A stretch of 64,000 nucleotides of DNA from assembly GCA_041908065.1 (NCBI GenBank), contig JAYRGC010000070.1, forward strand, positions 1-64,000. Reading direction: 5' to 3'. This stretch comes from JAYRGC01 sp041908065. Its GTDB lineage: Bacteria; Pseudomonadota; Alphaproteobacteria; UBA9219. Below the pieces are notes generated by a model. The model was not told where the DNA came from. It worked only from the letters and a program-made list of their open reading frames with translations, and made no database searches. Made by a program: the position numbers and the translations under genes. The stretch's first letter is position 1, and each line of letters opens with the position of its first letter. Of the stretch, positions 32,746 through 42,327 are shown in pieces.

Positions 32746-34227
32746 ATGCTTAGTTCCAAATGTCCTATGCGCTCAGCCTCGCGCCTTTTTCTTTTAGCTA
32801 CCGCGCTCGCCTCCTCGGCGTGGGCGATGCAATCCGCGCCGGTTTGGGCGAAAACTCCGATCAACAAGACGGAATCTGCGGCTCCGGCTGGCGGCCAGTC
32901 CGGGGACGAGACTTTCCGGCAATTGACGCTTTTCTCGGACGTGCTGGAAAGAACTCGCTCCGATTATGTGGATCAAGTAACCGACGAAAAGCTGATCGAA
33001 TCCGCGCTGAACGGAATGCTGGGTTCCTTGGATCCCCATTCCGGATACATGAACAAAAAGAGCTTTCAGGACATGCAGACCCAGACCCACGGCGAGTTCG
33101 GCGGTCTGGGAATAGAGGTCACCGCCGAAAACGGGCTGGTCAAGGTGGTGTCGCCGATTGACGACACTCCGGCGGCAAGGGCGGGCATACAGCCCAACGA
33201 TATGATAACCCACATAGATTCCAAGCCGGTCACCGAGATGACGTTGAACGAGGCGGTGGACAAGATGCGCGGCCAGCCCGGCACGAAAACCACTCTGACG
33301 CTGCGGCGCGGCGGGGTTACCGGACATCCGTTCGACATAACGCTGACTCGCGCCGTCATTCATATCCAAGCGGTAAGGTGGGAGCCGAAGCAGGATATAG
33401 CCTATATTCGCGTCAAGACATTCAACGAGCAAACCCAGCCCGGGCTGGACAAGGCGTTGGCCGAGATAGACAAGCAAATGGGCGATAAATTGGCGGGATT
33501 CGTGCTGGATCTCCGCAATAATCCGGGCGGATTGCTGGATCAGGGAATATCGGTTGCCGGAACTTTCCTGCCCGTGGGCAGGGAGATTGTGTCGACCCGA
33601 GGCCGCCATAAGGACGACAACCAATCATTCCCTTCCAAGAGCGGCGATAAAGGCCGCGGCAAGCCGATGGTGGTGTTGATCAACGGCGGTTCGGCCTCGG
33701 CCTCGGAAATCGTGGCCGGAGCGTTGCAGGATTATCGTCGGGCTGTGGTCGTCGGCACGAAAAGTTTCGGCAAGGGATCGGTACAGACCATCATACCCGT
33801 TCCGGGCGGCGGAGCCATGAGGTTAACCACGGCTCGCTACTACACCCCGTCTGGACGTTCCATACAACAGCTGGGGATAGAGCCAGACATCAACATCCCT
33901 ATGGCCAAGGTTGAGGAGCTGGACGCCGGCAAGGGGGTGCGCGAAGCGGACTTGCGCGGAGCCTTGGCCAACGACACGGCCAAGCTGAGGGAAACCGACA
34001 AGGAAAAGGATAAGGCCAGAAACCGCAAGGAAGACGAAGGAGAAGACGAAGGCGGCGACGATAAGAACGATAAGCAGTCAAAGAGCGGCAAGACCGGAGA
34101 AAAGGAAGAGGCAAAGGATTACCAACTGTTGCGCGCCATCGACGTGGCTCGCGGCATCGCGCTGTTTTCCGGCAAGCCGGTTTCGACGCCAGCCGCCGCT
34201 CCTCTCGCGACGGAGACGCAGAAGTGA
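32746..34227 (+). CDS. C-terminal processing peptidase (S41 family)
   Basis: The 493-residue exported protease has a signal peptide (RLFLLATALASSAWA), an S41 N-terminal helical part, a PDZ domain (about 110-195, GLGIEVTAENGLVKVVSPI) and the S41 catalytic domain. The nucleophile lies in GGSASASEIVAG (from residue 314) and the general-base Lys in GTKSFGKGSVQT. A highly charged Lys/Glu/Asp stretch follows near 420-460. Such Ctp enzymes trim periplasmic proteins and murein hydrolases. The start is uncertain: 32746 and 32767 both give signal peptides without a strong ribosome site. Overlaps the next gene by GTGA. Confidence 0.92.
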   Translation: MLSSKCPMRSASRLFLLATALASSAWAMQSAPVWAKTPINKTESAAPAGGQSGDETFRQLTLFSDVLERTRSDYVDQVTDEKLIESALNGMLGSLDPHSGYMNKKSFQDMQTQTHGEFGGLGIEVTAENGLVKVVSPIDDTPAARAGIQPNDMITHIDSKPVTEMTLNEAVDKMRGQPGTKTTLTLRRGGVTGHPFDITLTRAVIHIQAVRWEPKQDIAYIRVKTFNEQTQPGLDKALAEIDKQMGDKLAGFVLDLRNNPGGLLDQGISVAGTFLPVGREIVSTRGRHKDDNQSFPSKSGDKGRGKPMVVLINGGSASASEIVAGALQDYRRAVVVGTKSFGKGSVQTIIPVPGGGAMRLTTARYYTPSGRSIQQLGIEPDINIPMAKVEELDAGKGVREADLRGALANDTAKLRETDKEKDKARNRKEDEGEDEGGDDKNDKQSKSGKTGEKEEAKDYQLLRAIDVARGIALFSGKPVSTPAAAPLATETQK

Positions 34228-35348
34228 CTTTTTTAACCGCCGCCGAGGTTTGCTCCAGATACGGCCTGCCGCCTAGGCAGGAAACGTTTCTGGCGCGTTA
34301 TCCACGCAGACTGAAACTGCGGATAACGGCGGCGGTCGCGGCGGCGATCGCGTCCGCATGGCTGGGATCCGTCTTGTGGAACAACTTCGGCGGTTCAGAT
34401 GAACAAACGGAAACCGCTGCGGAATCCCCCTCGTTCGAACGGGCAACCGGACAACTGCATCCGGGCACTGAAGCCTCGCCGGAAGCGGCCGCGCAGCCCA
34501 AGACTTTTTCCGAGGCCGAGGCCATAGCCTCCAACGACGCCGGAGACGCCATCATCAATATGGTTCGCGCTCCCGACATAGGATTGGTCGAAGACAGCGC
34601 GGAGGGAATGCTGCCCAAAATCGGCGAAAATGGCCGCAAGCCTTGGCAGGTGTACGCCCGCCCGTTCAACATCGCCGACAAAAGGCCGCGCGTCGCCTTG
34701 GTCATAACCGGACTCGGCATGTCCAGAACGGCCACCGATTCCGTCATTCACAAAATGCCTTCGGCGGTAACGCTGGCGTTCGAAGCCCAAAGTCCGGTCG
34801 TAGGGGCGTGGATGGCGCGGGCGCGACAGGATAAACACGAAACGCTTTTGTCCGTTCCGATGGAGCCTTTCGATTATCCCAAAAGCGATCCCGGCCCCGG
34901 CTCGCTGTTGACGAATTTGCCGGACGACGAAAATCTCCAGCGTCTATACCGCTCTATGCGCAAAGGAACCGGCTATGTGGGAATAACGACATCCACCGGA
35001 TCGCGCTTTACGACGAATCCAAGCAAATTAACGCCGATAATCGAGGTCATCAACCAACGCGGACTGTTGGCCTTCGATACAAGGGTCGCTCCGCAAAGCA
35101 CCTTCAACGAGTTGGCGCGGCGCGTCCACATTCCTTCAGCCATCAGCACCTTGCAGGTGGACGCGGATCCCCAGCCGGAGGCCATTGACGCGGCCTTGTC
35201 CCAGCTTGAGCAAACCGCGAAGCTGACCGGCGGAGCCATAGGAGTAGCGTCCCCGTTGCCGGTGACCGTGGAAAGGTTGGCGTTGTGGGTTGAGCAGCTG
35301 TCCAGCCGTGGCATAGCCCTCGCCCCGCTTTCCGCGATGGTGGAATAG
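34224..35348 (+). CDS. Divergent polysaccharide deacetylase family protein
   Basis: The 374-residue protein has one N-terminal membrane helix (about 33-52), a disordered linker, and a domain starting RPRVALVITGLGMSRTATDS of the YibQ/DUF610 divergent polysaccharide deacetylase family. It is predicted periplasmic and membrane-tethered. The GTG start overlaps the ctp stop (GTGA), the common ctp-YibQ-like pair near murein hydrolase activators, suggesting a cell-wall remodelling role. The substrate is unproven. Confidence 0.9.
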   Translation: MTFLTAAEVCSRYGLPPRQETFLARYPRRLKLRITAAVAAAIASAWLGSVLWNNFGGSDEQTETAAESPSFERATGQLHPGTEASPEAAAQPKTFSEAEAIASNDAGDAIINMVRAPDIGLVEDSAEGMLPKIGENGRKPWQVYARPFNIADKRPRVALVITGLGMSRTATDSVIHKMPSAVTLAFEAQSPVVGAWMARARQDKHETLLSVPMEPFDYPKSDPGPGSLLTNLPDDENLQRLYRSMRKGTGYVGITTSTGSRFTTNPSKLTPIIEVINQRGLLAFDTRVAPQSTFNELARRVHIPSAISTLQVDADPQPEAIDAALSQLEQTAKLTGGAIGVASPLPVTVERLALWVEQLSSRGIALAPLSAMVE

Positions 35349-35357
35349 AGCATTTTC

Positions 35358-35626
35358 GGCTCTCACCCAAAACGGGTGGGTGGTTTTACATTTAAACGCA
35401 ACGCAAACACCGTCATTGCGAAGTTACGGCCAAAGGCCGTCATTGCGAAGTTACGGCCAAAGGCTGTCTGCGAGCCGCCCCCTTTGGTTTGGACAGCGTT
35501 AACGCTGTCGGGCGGCGAAGCAATCCAGAGCAGTTGCGCCTGTGGCACTGGATTGCTTCGCCGCCAAGGGGCGGCTCGCAATGACGGCCCTTTTAAGGTA
35601 ATACCCACCCGTTTTGCGTAAGAGCC
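35358..35626. mobile_element. Family A MITE-like element
   Basis: It starts GGCTCTCACCCAAAACGGGT and ends CACCCGTTTTGCGTAAGAGCC, inverted to one another. The interior has two CGTCATTGCGAAGTTACGGC units, CAGCGTTAACGCTG and the GCGAAGCAATCCAG hairpin. Flanking octamers are similar but not identical. It separates the deacetylase gene from convergent hdaA. Confidence 0.8.
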
Positions 35627-35638
35627 ACTTTTTGGTTG

Positions 35639-35700
35639 TAGAGCAGATTCACGCGAACGGTTTGCGCTGAAGCGCGTAAAACTTATCGCGATCTGCTCTA
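35639..35700. repeat. 62-bp palindromic unit
   Basis: TAGAGCAGAT (35639-35648) is mirrored by ATCTGCTCTA (35691-35700), and the interior is partly palindromic (CGCGAACGG, GCGCTGAAGCGCG). It directly follows the family A element and precedes the end of hdaA, where it could also serve as a terminator. It resembles the TAGAGCA-type palindromes of alphaproteobacterial genomes. Confidence 0.6.
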
Positions 35701-35711
35701 ATTCGCCGGAA

Positions 35712-36413
35712 TTACGCGCTTTCGGCCACCATGGCCAAGGTTATCCGCCTTTTTTTATGCCGAGCCGCCGCTTCGTCCAATCTGTTCGCCAGAGCCCGCA
35801 AGGCGGCGGGAGAGCGTTCGCAGGTCTTCAATATCCGGTCTATCGCCGCTTCGTCGCAATCCAGCCGCCGATCCGACAACAGCTTGGCCAGAACCAAAGC
35901 CAACATGTCGTCGTCGGGAGGGAGCAATTCGGCGGAGACGATCGCGTTGAGGCGGGAGGAAAGATCCGGCAACCGCACCCCCCATCGCGACGGCGGGGAC
36001 GAAGCGGCCAGCAATAGCCAGCCCCTTTGTTCGACCACGCGGTTATAGAGATGGAAAAGCCCGCGTTCCCTGTCATCGTTTCCGGCCACGGCGTCGGCAT
36101 TGTCCACGGCCAGCATCGCCCCTTTTTCGGCCACGAAATCGCGCGAGTAGTCGGATAGCGCGGACACGTCCAGTTCCGCGCCGCCGCTGGTATTTCTCCA
36201 TACCTTCAGCAGGTGGGTTTTGCCGGATCCCGAAGCTCCGTGGATTATGGCCGACCGCGTTTCGTTTCCCCACGACATCGGCCATCCGGCAATCAGCTTC
36301 CGCGCCGCCGCGTTGGAAGCCGATGGTATGAAATCGCAGGATTCCATGGCGTCGGCAGCCGGCATGACCAAAGGGAGCTGCTCGGCAGAACGATCAAAAG
36401 GGAAAAGGTTCAC
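35712..36413 (-). CDS. hdaA: DnaA regulatory inactivator HdaA
   Basis: The 233-residue DnaA-like AAA+ protein starts LFPFDRSAEQLPLVM with a clamp-binding-like Q-L motif, then has a P-loop GASGSGKTHLL, Walker B-like LAVDNADAV and a sensor region DLSSRLNAIVSAELLPPDDD. HdaA with the sliding clamp promotes ATP hydrolysis by DnaA and limits re-initiation in alphaproteobacteria. The GTG start overlaps the perM stop (GTGA), the conserved perM-hdaA order. DnaA's DNA-binding domain is absent, as expected. Confidence 0.9.
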   Translation of the reverse strand: MNLFPFDRSAEQLPLVMPAADAMESCDFIPSASNAAARKLIAGWPMSWGNETRSAIIHGASGSGKTHLLKVWRNTSGGAELDVSALSDYSRDFVAEKGAMLAVDNADAVAGNDDRERGLFHLYNRVVEQRGWLLLAASSPPSRWGVRLPDLSSRLNAIVSAELLPPDDDMLALVLAKLLSDRRLDCDEAAIDRILKTCERSPAALRALANRLDEAAARHKKRRITLAMVAESA

Positions 36414-37480
36414 TTCTTGTCCCCGTGATAGACCGAGCTGGATCGGTATTTCCGCAGGGCAAAACGCACCAAAACCCCCATCACCGCCGCGACCGGAACG
36501 GCTATCAACACTCCGACGAAGCCCAAAAGGCTGCCTCCGGCGAACAACGCGAACAGTATCCAGACCGGATGCAATCCCACACGATCCCCGACGAGCTTGG
36601 GGGTGAGAACGTAGCCTTCCAATATCTGGCCGACCAAAAACACGCCTAAAACCACGCCTATCCGCCATGCTTCGTCGAACTGGAGCAGGGCCAGCCCCAA
36701 TCCCGCCACCAGACCGAATGTGGAGCCGACATAGGGGACGAACGACAACGCTCCGGCGATTATCCCTACGGTAGCCCCGTAATGCAGCCCCGCTGCGGTA
36801 AGTCCTGCGCTGTATATGAAGCCTAGAGCTAGGCAGACCATCGCCTGTCCGCGCACGAAACCGGACAAGGCGCGGTTCACCTCCCCCAGCTCCTGCTTTA
36901 TGGTGTCGCGATGGCGGCGCGGCAGGAGCCTGTCCACCGCCTCGGTCAGTTTCGGCCAATCCCGCAGCATGTAAAAAGCCACCACCGGCGTGATTATCAT
37001 CAAGGCCAGAACGTCGAATATCGCGAAGCTCCCGTCAACCAGTTTCCGCAAGATCCGCCCCGCCCATACCACCGCGTCTCCGGCGTACTGTCCGGCGGCC
37101 TCGCGGAATCTGTCCATGTCCTGAGGAGAGATGTCGCCGACCATGCTCTCTAGCTTGGGCAGCAACGTGGAGCGAAAGGATTCCGCGTACCCGGGCATCG
37201 CCCGCAGCAAAGCCGCTATCTGCCCTTGCAGCAAGGGTATCAACAGCGTCAACAAGAATAGTCCCAGAGTCAAAAATCCCAACATGGCCAGCATTGTTCC
37301 AAGCCAGCGCGGGATCTTGAATCCGGACAGGTAGCTAACGACCGGATCGAGAAAATACGCCAAGGCCAATCCGGCCACGAACGGCAAGAGCATGGGCTTC
37401 AACGCCCACACCAATATCGCGAAAACCGCGAATACGGCTCCCCAGAAACGGGTTTGGGCGGAAAGGGTTGTGTCTGACAC
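36410..37480 (-). CDS. AI-2E family (PerM-like) membrane transporter
   Basis: The 356-residue protein has about eight hydrophobic helices, with an amphipathic region near 115-170 between the second and third pairs, and ends with GYVLTPKLVGDRVGLHPVWIL and VGVLIAVPVAAVMGVLV, typical of the AI-2E/PerM family. Members include AI-2 exporters and sodium/proton antiporters; the substrate is unknown. Start GTG 37480 is placed by AGGAGG 8 nt upstream. Coupled to hdaA. Confidence 0.9.
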   Translation of the reverse strand: MSDTTLSAQTRFWGAVFAVFAILVWALKPMLLPFVAGLALAYFLDPVVSYLSGFKIPRWLGTMLAMLGFLTLGLFLLTLLIPLLQGQIAALLRAMPGYAESFRSTLLPKLESMVGDISPQDMDRFREAAGQYAGDAVVWAGRILRKLVDGSFAIFDVLALMIITPVVAFYMLRDWPKLTEAVDRLLPRRHRDTIKQELGEVNRALSGFVRGQAMVCLALGFIYSAGLTAAGLHYGATVGIIAGALSFVPYVGSTFGLVAGLGLALLQFDEAWRIGVVLGVFLVGQILEGYVLTPKLVGDRVGLHPVWILFALFAGGSLLGFVGVLIAVPVAAVMGVLVRFALRKYRSSSVYHGDKK

Positions 37481-37702
37481 CGGCGCATCCTCCTGAAAAA
37501 CGGCGTTTTTGCCTAAACCTCTGTTAGGCCGCATAATTTCAACGAGACGAAATATATTCGCAAACGCGGCGAAAATCCATGAAGTCTCAAATTGCTTGGA
37601 ACGCTTACGGCTTGGGGTTATCATCCGCAGCGAAGCGATCGCGATTCGTAGGCTGCGTTCGCTGGCGTTAGCTGTCGTATCGACAACGGACTGGGAGGTG
37701 TG

Positions 37703-38743
37703 ATGTTCTCGCGTTTAATGGGTAGATCGTCATTCAGTTCCGCGTGTCTGGCCGCAGTCGCGTTTTCGGTAGCTGCCTTGGCAACTACGCCGTCAGCGTT
37801 CGCGGCGAACGACACGGCTTCCAGCATCTTGTCGCAAATAAACCCCTCCGGCGGAACCGCTCCATCCGATCTGTTCAACCGCAAGGCGACGCCTCCCGAC
37901 ATAGCCTCGATTCCGGTTCTCAACAACATGACGAAAGTGGGGGCGAAGCTGCATTATATCGGCGAGCGTTCCGGCATACACGGATGGTTTATCATCAAGG
38001 ACGGGCAGATACAGGTCGTTTACCTGTCGCCAGACAAGCGCAGCGCGATAATGGGCGCGATGTTCACGGATAACGGCGAAAACGTCACCGGCCCCCAAGT
38101 GGAATCCCTATCTACCGCCGACAAGTCGGTCGAAGCCTTGGTCGCCGAAAGCGCGCGCCAAGAAGGCGCTGTGATGATGGCGGGGCTTGCCCCGGGCGGA
38201 TCGGCGAACGTGCAGGGCGCGAAAGCTCCGGCGGCTAGCACGGGGAAGAATGACGCGCCAACCACGTTGGCCTTCCCTCTGCCGCCCGGGGAAAGATTGT
38301 TGAACGACATGCAAGCGGCGGCGGGCGTGGTGCTGGGAAAATCCGACGCGCCGTTGTTGTTCATGATGGTCGATCCCAACTGCCCCCATTGCAAATCGAC
38401 GTGGCGGGAACTTAGGGAAAGCGTGACCTCCGGCAAGCTCCAGATCAAGCTGGTTCCCATCGGATATTTGCGCCCCGACAGTCCGAAAATCTCCGCCCAG
38501 CTTTTGCGCGCCGCCGATCCTCTGTCGGCTTGGGATAAATACGCCGAAGGCGACGCTTCGGAATTGGCGGGCGAACCGGATCCAACGTTCTTGCAAGCCA
38601 TTCGCAACAACCAGCTGATGTCCGAGAAATGGCATATCTCGGGAACGCCCTATCTGGTGTACCGCGCCAAAGGCGGATCCATCAAGATAGTGCAAGGCAA
38701 GCCAGATCGCATGCCAGCGGTTTTGTCAGATTTGCTCAGGTGA
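37703..38743 (+). CDS. DsbC/DsbG-like periplasmic thiol isomerase
   Basis: The 346-residue protein has a signal peptide (cleavage near AFA, about residue 35), an N-terminal dimerisation-like domain (LHYIGERSGIHGWFIIKDGQ) and a thioredoxin-fold domain. The active site CPHC is at 227-230 in VDPNCPHCKSTW, with the cis-Pro loop SGTPYLVY. It should reshuffle disulfides in exported proteins. GGGAGG precedes the ATG. A small membrane-protein gene follows after 6 bp. Confidence 0.87.
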   Translation: MFSRLMGRSSFSSACLAAVAFSVAALATTPSAFAANDTASSILSQINPSGGTAPSDLFNRKATPPDIASIPVLNNMTKVGAKLHYIGERSGIHGWFIIKDGQIQVVYLSPDKRSAIMGAMFTDNGENVTGPQVESLSTADKSVEALVAESARQEGAVMMAGLAPGGSANVQGAKAPAASTGKNDAPTTLAFPLPPGERLLNDMQAAAGVVLGKSDAPLLFMMVDPNCPHCKSTWRELRESVTSGKLQIKLVPIGYLRPDSPKISAQLLRAADPLSAWDKYAEGDASELAGEPDPTFLQAIRNNQLMSEKWHISGTPYLVYRAKGGSIKIVQGKPDRMPAVLSDLLR

Positions 38744-38749
38744 CGTACA

Positions 38750-39043
38750 ATGGGGGGATGGCTGCAAAAGGCGAGCGATAAAACCAGATCCAACATCGGA
38801 AAAGTCTCGGCTTCTTCTCTTCCCGCCCTGCGCAACTGGGACAGGTTAGTAAAAACCTTCGAGGGCGAGGGAAAGTCGGGGGAATTGCCCAACGCTTCGC
38901 TGGTTTACGGCGTGGGCAGCGCGATTTTGATCGCGGTCGCGGCGTTTTTCATCATAGGTGGCAGCTATGCCAGCGGCCTGCTGGTTTTGATACCCGCCGC
39001 CGGATTATTGGGCTTCGCCCTTTATTTCCTGAAATACCGCTGA
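38750..39043 (+). CDS. Small membrane protein of unknown function
   Basis: The 97-residue protein has a charged N-terminal half and two hydrophobic helices (about 52-70 and 75-92, ASLVYGVGSAILIAVAAFF and GLLVLIPAAGLLGFALYFL) ending in basic KYR. I do not recognise a family. It lies 6 bp after the DsbC-like gene, so it is probably co-transcribed. Confidence 0.65.
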   Translation: MGGWLQKASDKTRSNIGKVSASSLPALRNWDRLVKTFEGEGKSGELPNASLVYGVGSAILIAVAAFFIIGGSYASGLLVLIPAAGLLGFALYFLKYR

Positions 39044-39068
39044 TCCTGTTTCCGGCGCGGGTTTCTCT

Positions 39069-42000
39069 TCATTTGGTGAAAAACAGGTTGCGTAAGAATC
39101 CCGGGGTCAACAACGAGATGGGGTTCACGCTTATCGACGGATCGGACAAATTCCCTTTGACCGTATAGGCGGCGGCGATGACGCCTTGGCCGTCGCCGCC
39201 GGTTATCACGTCGCCTAGTATCGGTATCATGTTGATCATGCGATTGAAGAAGCTGAAAGGAACCAGCGTTCCGCTTAGATCCGCCATTCCGGTTTCGATG
39301 TTCAGCTTGCCGTTGACGTTGATCCCCACCGAGGCTCCGGAAGTCTGAACCTCGCGCAATTCCGCCCAATCGCCTTCAAGGCGGAATTTGCCGCGCAAGC
39401 GATCGAAGCCGGAAGATCCGCCCGACAGCAAGTCGGCGAATCCCAAAGGCGACATGGCGTCCAAAAGCCGCATAAGAACCGGCAATCCCGAAACCGAGAA
39501 GTTGCCGATGTCAATGTCACCCTCGATCGCGTCCTGATTGTCGGAAGGCGTAGTCCCTTTTATCACCAGCTTCCCGCCGTTGACCGCCTCCGACAGCCCT
39601 GCTCCTTTCAAAGCCTTGCCGAAATCGTCGCAAACCACGGACAGGGTTCGTTTAGGCGGTTGAGCGGCCTTGATGGCGTTGGGGGACTTCTTACCGCCCT
39701 TCGCCGCCACCGCCGTCGTCTCTGGCAACAACGCCACCCGCAACGGATGCGTGCCGTCGGCGACGCCTTGCAGATCTATTTCCTCCCACCCCTTGGACGA
39801 ACGCGAAGCCCTCCCCCGCAGATCCGAGATAAATCCGTTTTCTCCGGTATAAAGCCTTTCCAACCGGAAAACGTATTCTTTACCAACGACGCCGTCCGCG
39901 CCGCCGCCCTTGGCGTCGTCGGAAGAGGAGGCCAGTATTCCGCTGGCGTCAAAAGATTTTCCTTCCACTGTGAACTTGGTCTTGCCGCCGTCAGGACGAA
40001 ACAGTCCGATTTTAGCATCGGTGCGGCCTACCGAAATATTATCCATTTCCAACCGCGCCAGACGGCTGCCGCTTTCGTCCAAGGCCGCCGAGCCTTTGGC
40101 CGAGATGCCCGATCCTTGCAACGATAGATAGTCTATTTTAACGGCTCCCGAAGCCGGAATGTCGGCGGCAAACTCTGCAACGACCGCGATTCCGGCGGGC
40201 TTGTTCCAGTTTATCTCCCGCGCGTTGATCGTCGCCTGCCGCAGATCGACGCTGCCGGAAAGCCGCGAAGGCTTGTCCCCGCCTTTGAAAAACTTCAGCG
40301 CGGCAACGGTGGGGCCTTGGCCGTATTCCGTGAGATCCAAACCAAGTTGCCGCCATTGCTCCATGGTGACGGGGCCGGACAAATCAGCTTGATGCGAAGG
40401 ATGCCCCGACGCGGCGGAGGCGAACTCGGTTCGCCATACCGCCTGAAAAGGAACTCCGGCGATGGCCGCCGAGCCTTTCAGCTCCAATCCGTCCTTGTCG
40501 AGGCTCAGATCCAACGTGCCATCCGACACGTCCATGCCTCCCGCCAACTTTTTCGCGCCGAACCCCGACAGCTTGGCCGCTGCCTTAAGATCCACATCGG
40601 AAAACTTAACGTCGTCCAAAAGCGGCAGTTTCAGTTCCAAAGTGCCGGAGACCATTTGCCCGTCGCAGTCTTCGGGCTTCACCCCAACTTCCTTGGCGTA
40701 CCCGAGCGGCGGGGAATCTATTATGGCAATCACCTCGCGCACCGGACCTGACAGGTTCAGCGGGACAGATAAATACTGGACGTCCTTTTCAAAATCCGTA
40801 AGCTGAACGACCGAAGGCAGAATCTTGACCTTGCCCACGTTGCCGGACGCGACATTTATGTCCATGTGGCGCAAGTCGAACACGGCGTCGGCGGACACGT
40901 TTTCCACCGGCGGCATTCCTTCGACGTAACGCGCCGTGGAACCGGAAATGGCCAGCTTCCCCTCTCCGGAATCGACGGAGGAATTGGCGTAGTCGTTCAT
41001 ATCCACCCGTCCGCGCAGCGTGGCCTCCCCCGCCGTCAAGGATCCCTTGGACACGTTGGCTACTATCCATTCTCTGGCTTCGGGGATCGCCGTCTTGGGC
41101 CAGATGGCGGAATAGTCGTCCATCGGCAGATCGGTAAGGCCAAGCTGGACGACGAACGGGGCTTCGCGCAAGGCGGCGTCGGGGGAAGGAAGCGAGACAT
41201 CGCCCTTGGCAGACAGTTTGCTTCCGCCGAAATCGACATCGAAGGCGGAAATATCCACCTTGCGCTCCGTCCCGTCATAGGTGGCCGACAGCGAAGCCTT
41301 GGCTATTTCCCTAGGATTGTCCCATAAATCGGGAACGTTCAGTTTTCCCGCGCCGCCCGTCACGTTCAACGACAACAAGGAAAGCTCGCCGTTACGGGCG
41401 GATTTCAGCATTACCTCGCCGTCCATAGGCGCGTCGACCGCCGACAAAAAGCCGAGTTTGGGGTGCTTGTCGGAGAAAAAGCGGGGATTTATGCCGCTGA
41501 AGCGCAGCGACACCGCGTGCATTCCATCGCCTTTGCCGTCGAAGCGGTAACTGGCGTAGATCGGGGCTACGATTTCGCCCTGAGACACCTCTATTTGAGC
41601 GGAACCTTCCAGCATAGCCCCTTGGCGGCGAAGATAAACCGAGGGCACGGCCACCGCCCAATCGCTGCCGGTCTCTTCGTCGCGGACCGACACCGCGGCT
41701 CCGGAAATCCCTATCGCCTTGGGCATGTAGGCGTTTAAGGAAAATCCGCCTTCGTCTTCGCCGGTTCCCATTCCGCCGAAGGAAAATCCTCCGCCGGTCG
41801 TCCTAAGCAGGGCGATGCGCGGCCTTTCCAGAAATATCTCGGAAGGCACGAAATTGCCCAGCAGCATTCCGGTGACGCCAAATTTAACCAGCAGATATGG
41901 GGCTTCGGCTATCGCCGCCCCCGTTTCGTCGCGCAGTTTGAAATTGTCGGCGCGCAAGGACACCGAAAAATCAGAATTGTCCCATTTGACTTCGCTGTGG

Positions 42001-42179
42001 CCAATTTCGGCTTTGGTTTCGGGCAACGCGGCCTCTATGGCGTCGATCATGTGCGGGGTCAAAACCGTCGAGCTGCCCGATTGCGACACTACCCATCCCG
42101 CCAGCAGCGCAAGCAGGAAGATGGCCGCTCCGACCAAGGAGGCCGCTATTTCGATTGTTTTCTTGAGGACGAGAGGCAT
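39069..42179 (-). CDS. AsmA/YhdP-like envelope protein (DUF3971 type)
   Basis: The 1036-residue protein has one N-terminal membrane helix (about 8-32). A long periplasmic stretch rich in beta repeats follows, with DUF3971-like features, and the C-terminal AsmA-like region contains FSVSGLPVLMRLLDAMSPLG, FDRLRGKFRLEGDWAELREV, NGKLNIETGMADLSGTLVPF and MINMIPILGDVITGG. YhdP/TamB-type proteins are thought to form hydrophobic grooves moving phospholipid between the membranes. The gene stands alone on the minus strand, divergent from hpf. Confidence 0.88.
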   Translation of the reverse strand: MPLVLKKTIEIAASLVGAAIFLLALLAGWVVSQSGSSTVLTPHMIDAIEAALPETKAEIGHSEVKWDNSDFSVSLRADNFKLRDETGAAIAEAPYLLVKFGVTGMLLGNFVPSEIFLERPRIALLRTTGGGFSFGGMGTGEDEGGFSLNAYMPKAIGISGAAVSVRDEETGSDWAVAVPSVYLRRQGAMLEGSAQIEVSQGEIVAPIYASYRFDGKGDGMHAVSLRFSGINPRFFSDKHPKLGFLSAVDAPMDGEVMLKSARNGELSLLSLNVTGGAGKLNVPDLWDNPREIAKASLSATYDGTERKVDISAFDVDFGGSKLSAKGDVSLPSPDAALREAPFVVQLGLTDLPMDDYSAIWPKTAIPEAREWIVANVSKGSLTAGEATLRGRVDMNDYANSSVDSGEGKLAISGSTARYVEGMPPVENVSADAVFDLRHMDINVASGNVGKVKILPSVVQLTDFEKDVQYLSVPLNLSGPVREVIAIIDSPPLGYAKEVGVKPEDCDGQMVSGTLELKLPLLDDVKFSDVDLKAAAKLSGFGAKKLAGGMDVSDGTLDLSLDKDGLELKGSAAIAGVPFQAVWRTEFASAASGHPSHQADLSGPVTMEQWRQLGLDLTEYGQGPTVAALKFFKGGDKPSRLSGSVDLRQATINAREINWNKPAGIAVVAEFAADIPASGAVKIDYLSLQGSGISAKGSAALDESGSRLARLEMDNISVGRTDAKIGLFRPDGGKTKFTVEGKSFDASGILASSSDDAKGGGADGVVGKEYVFRLERLYTGENGFISDLRGRASRSSKGWEEIDLQGVADGTHPLRVALLPETTAVAAKGGKKSPNAIKAAQPPKRTLSVVCDDFGKALKGAGLSEAVNGGKLVIKGTTPSDNQDAIEGDIDIGNFSVSGLPVLMRLLDAMSPLGFADLLSGGSSGFDRLRGKFRLEGDWAELREVQTSGASVGINVNGKLNIETGMADLSGTLVPFSFFNRMINMIPILGDVITGGDGQGVIAAAYTVKGNLSDPSISVNPISLLTPGFLRNLFFTK

Positions 42180-42327
42180 GACGGCGGGGAATGTATCACA
42201 TAATCGGCGTCAGGAAAGCGGCTCGAAGCGGTTTTTATCCCAACTTCTTCCCCCACCTTGACAGCCAAGCCATTTATGGCTGATCTTGGGCGCGTGATTT
42301 CAGTGTCAACCAAATGCGGGTATTTCC

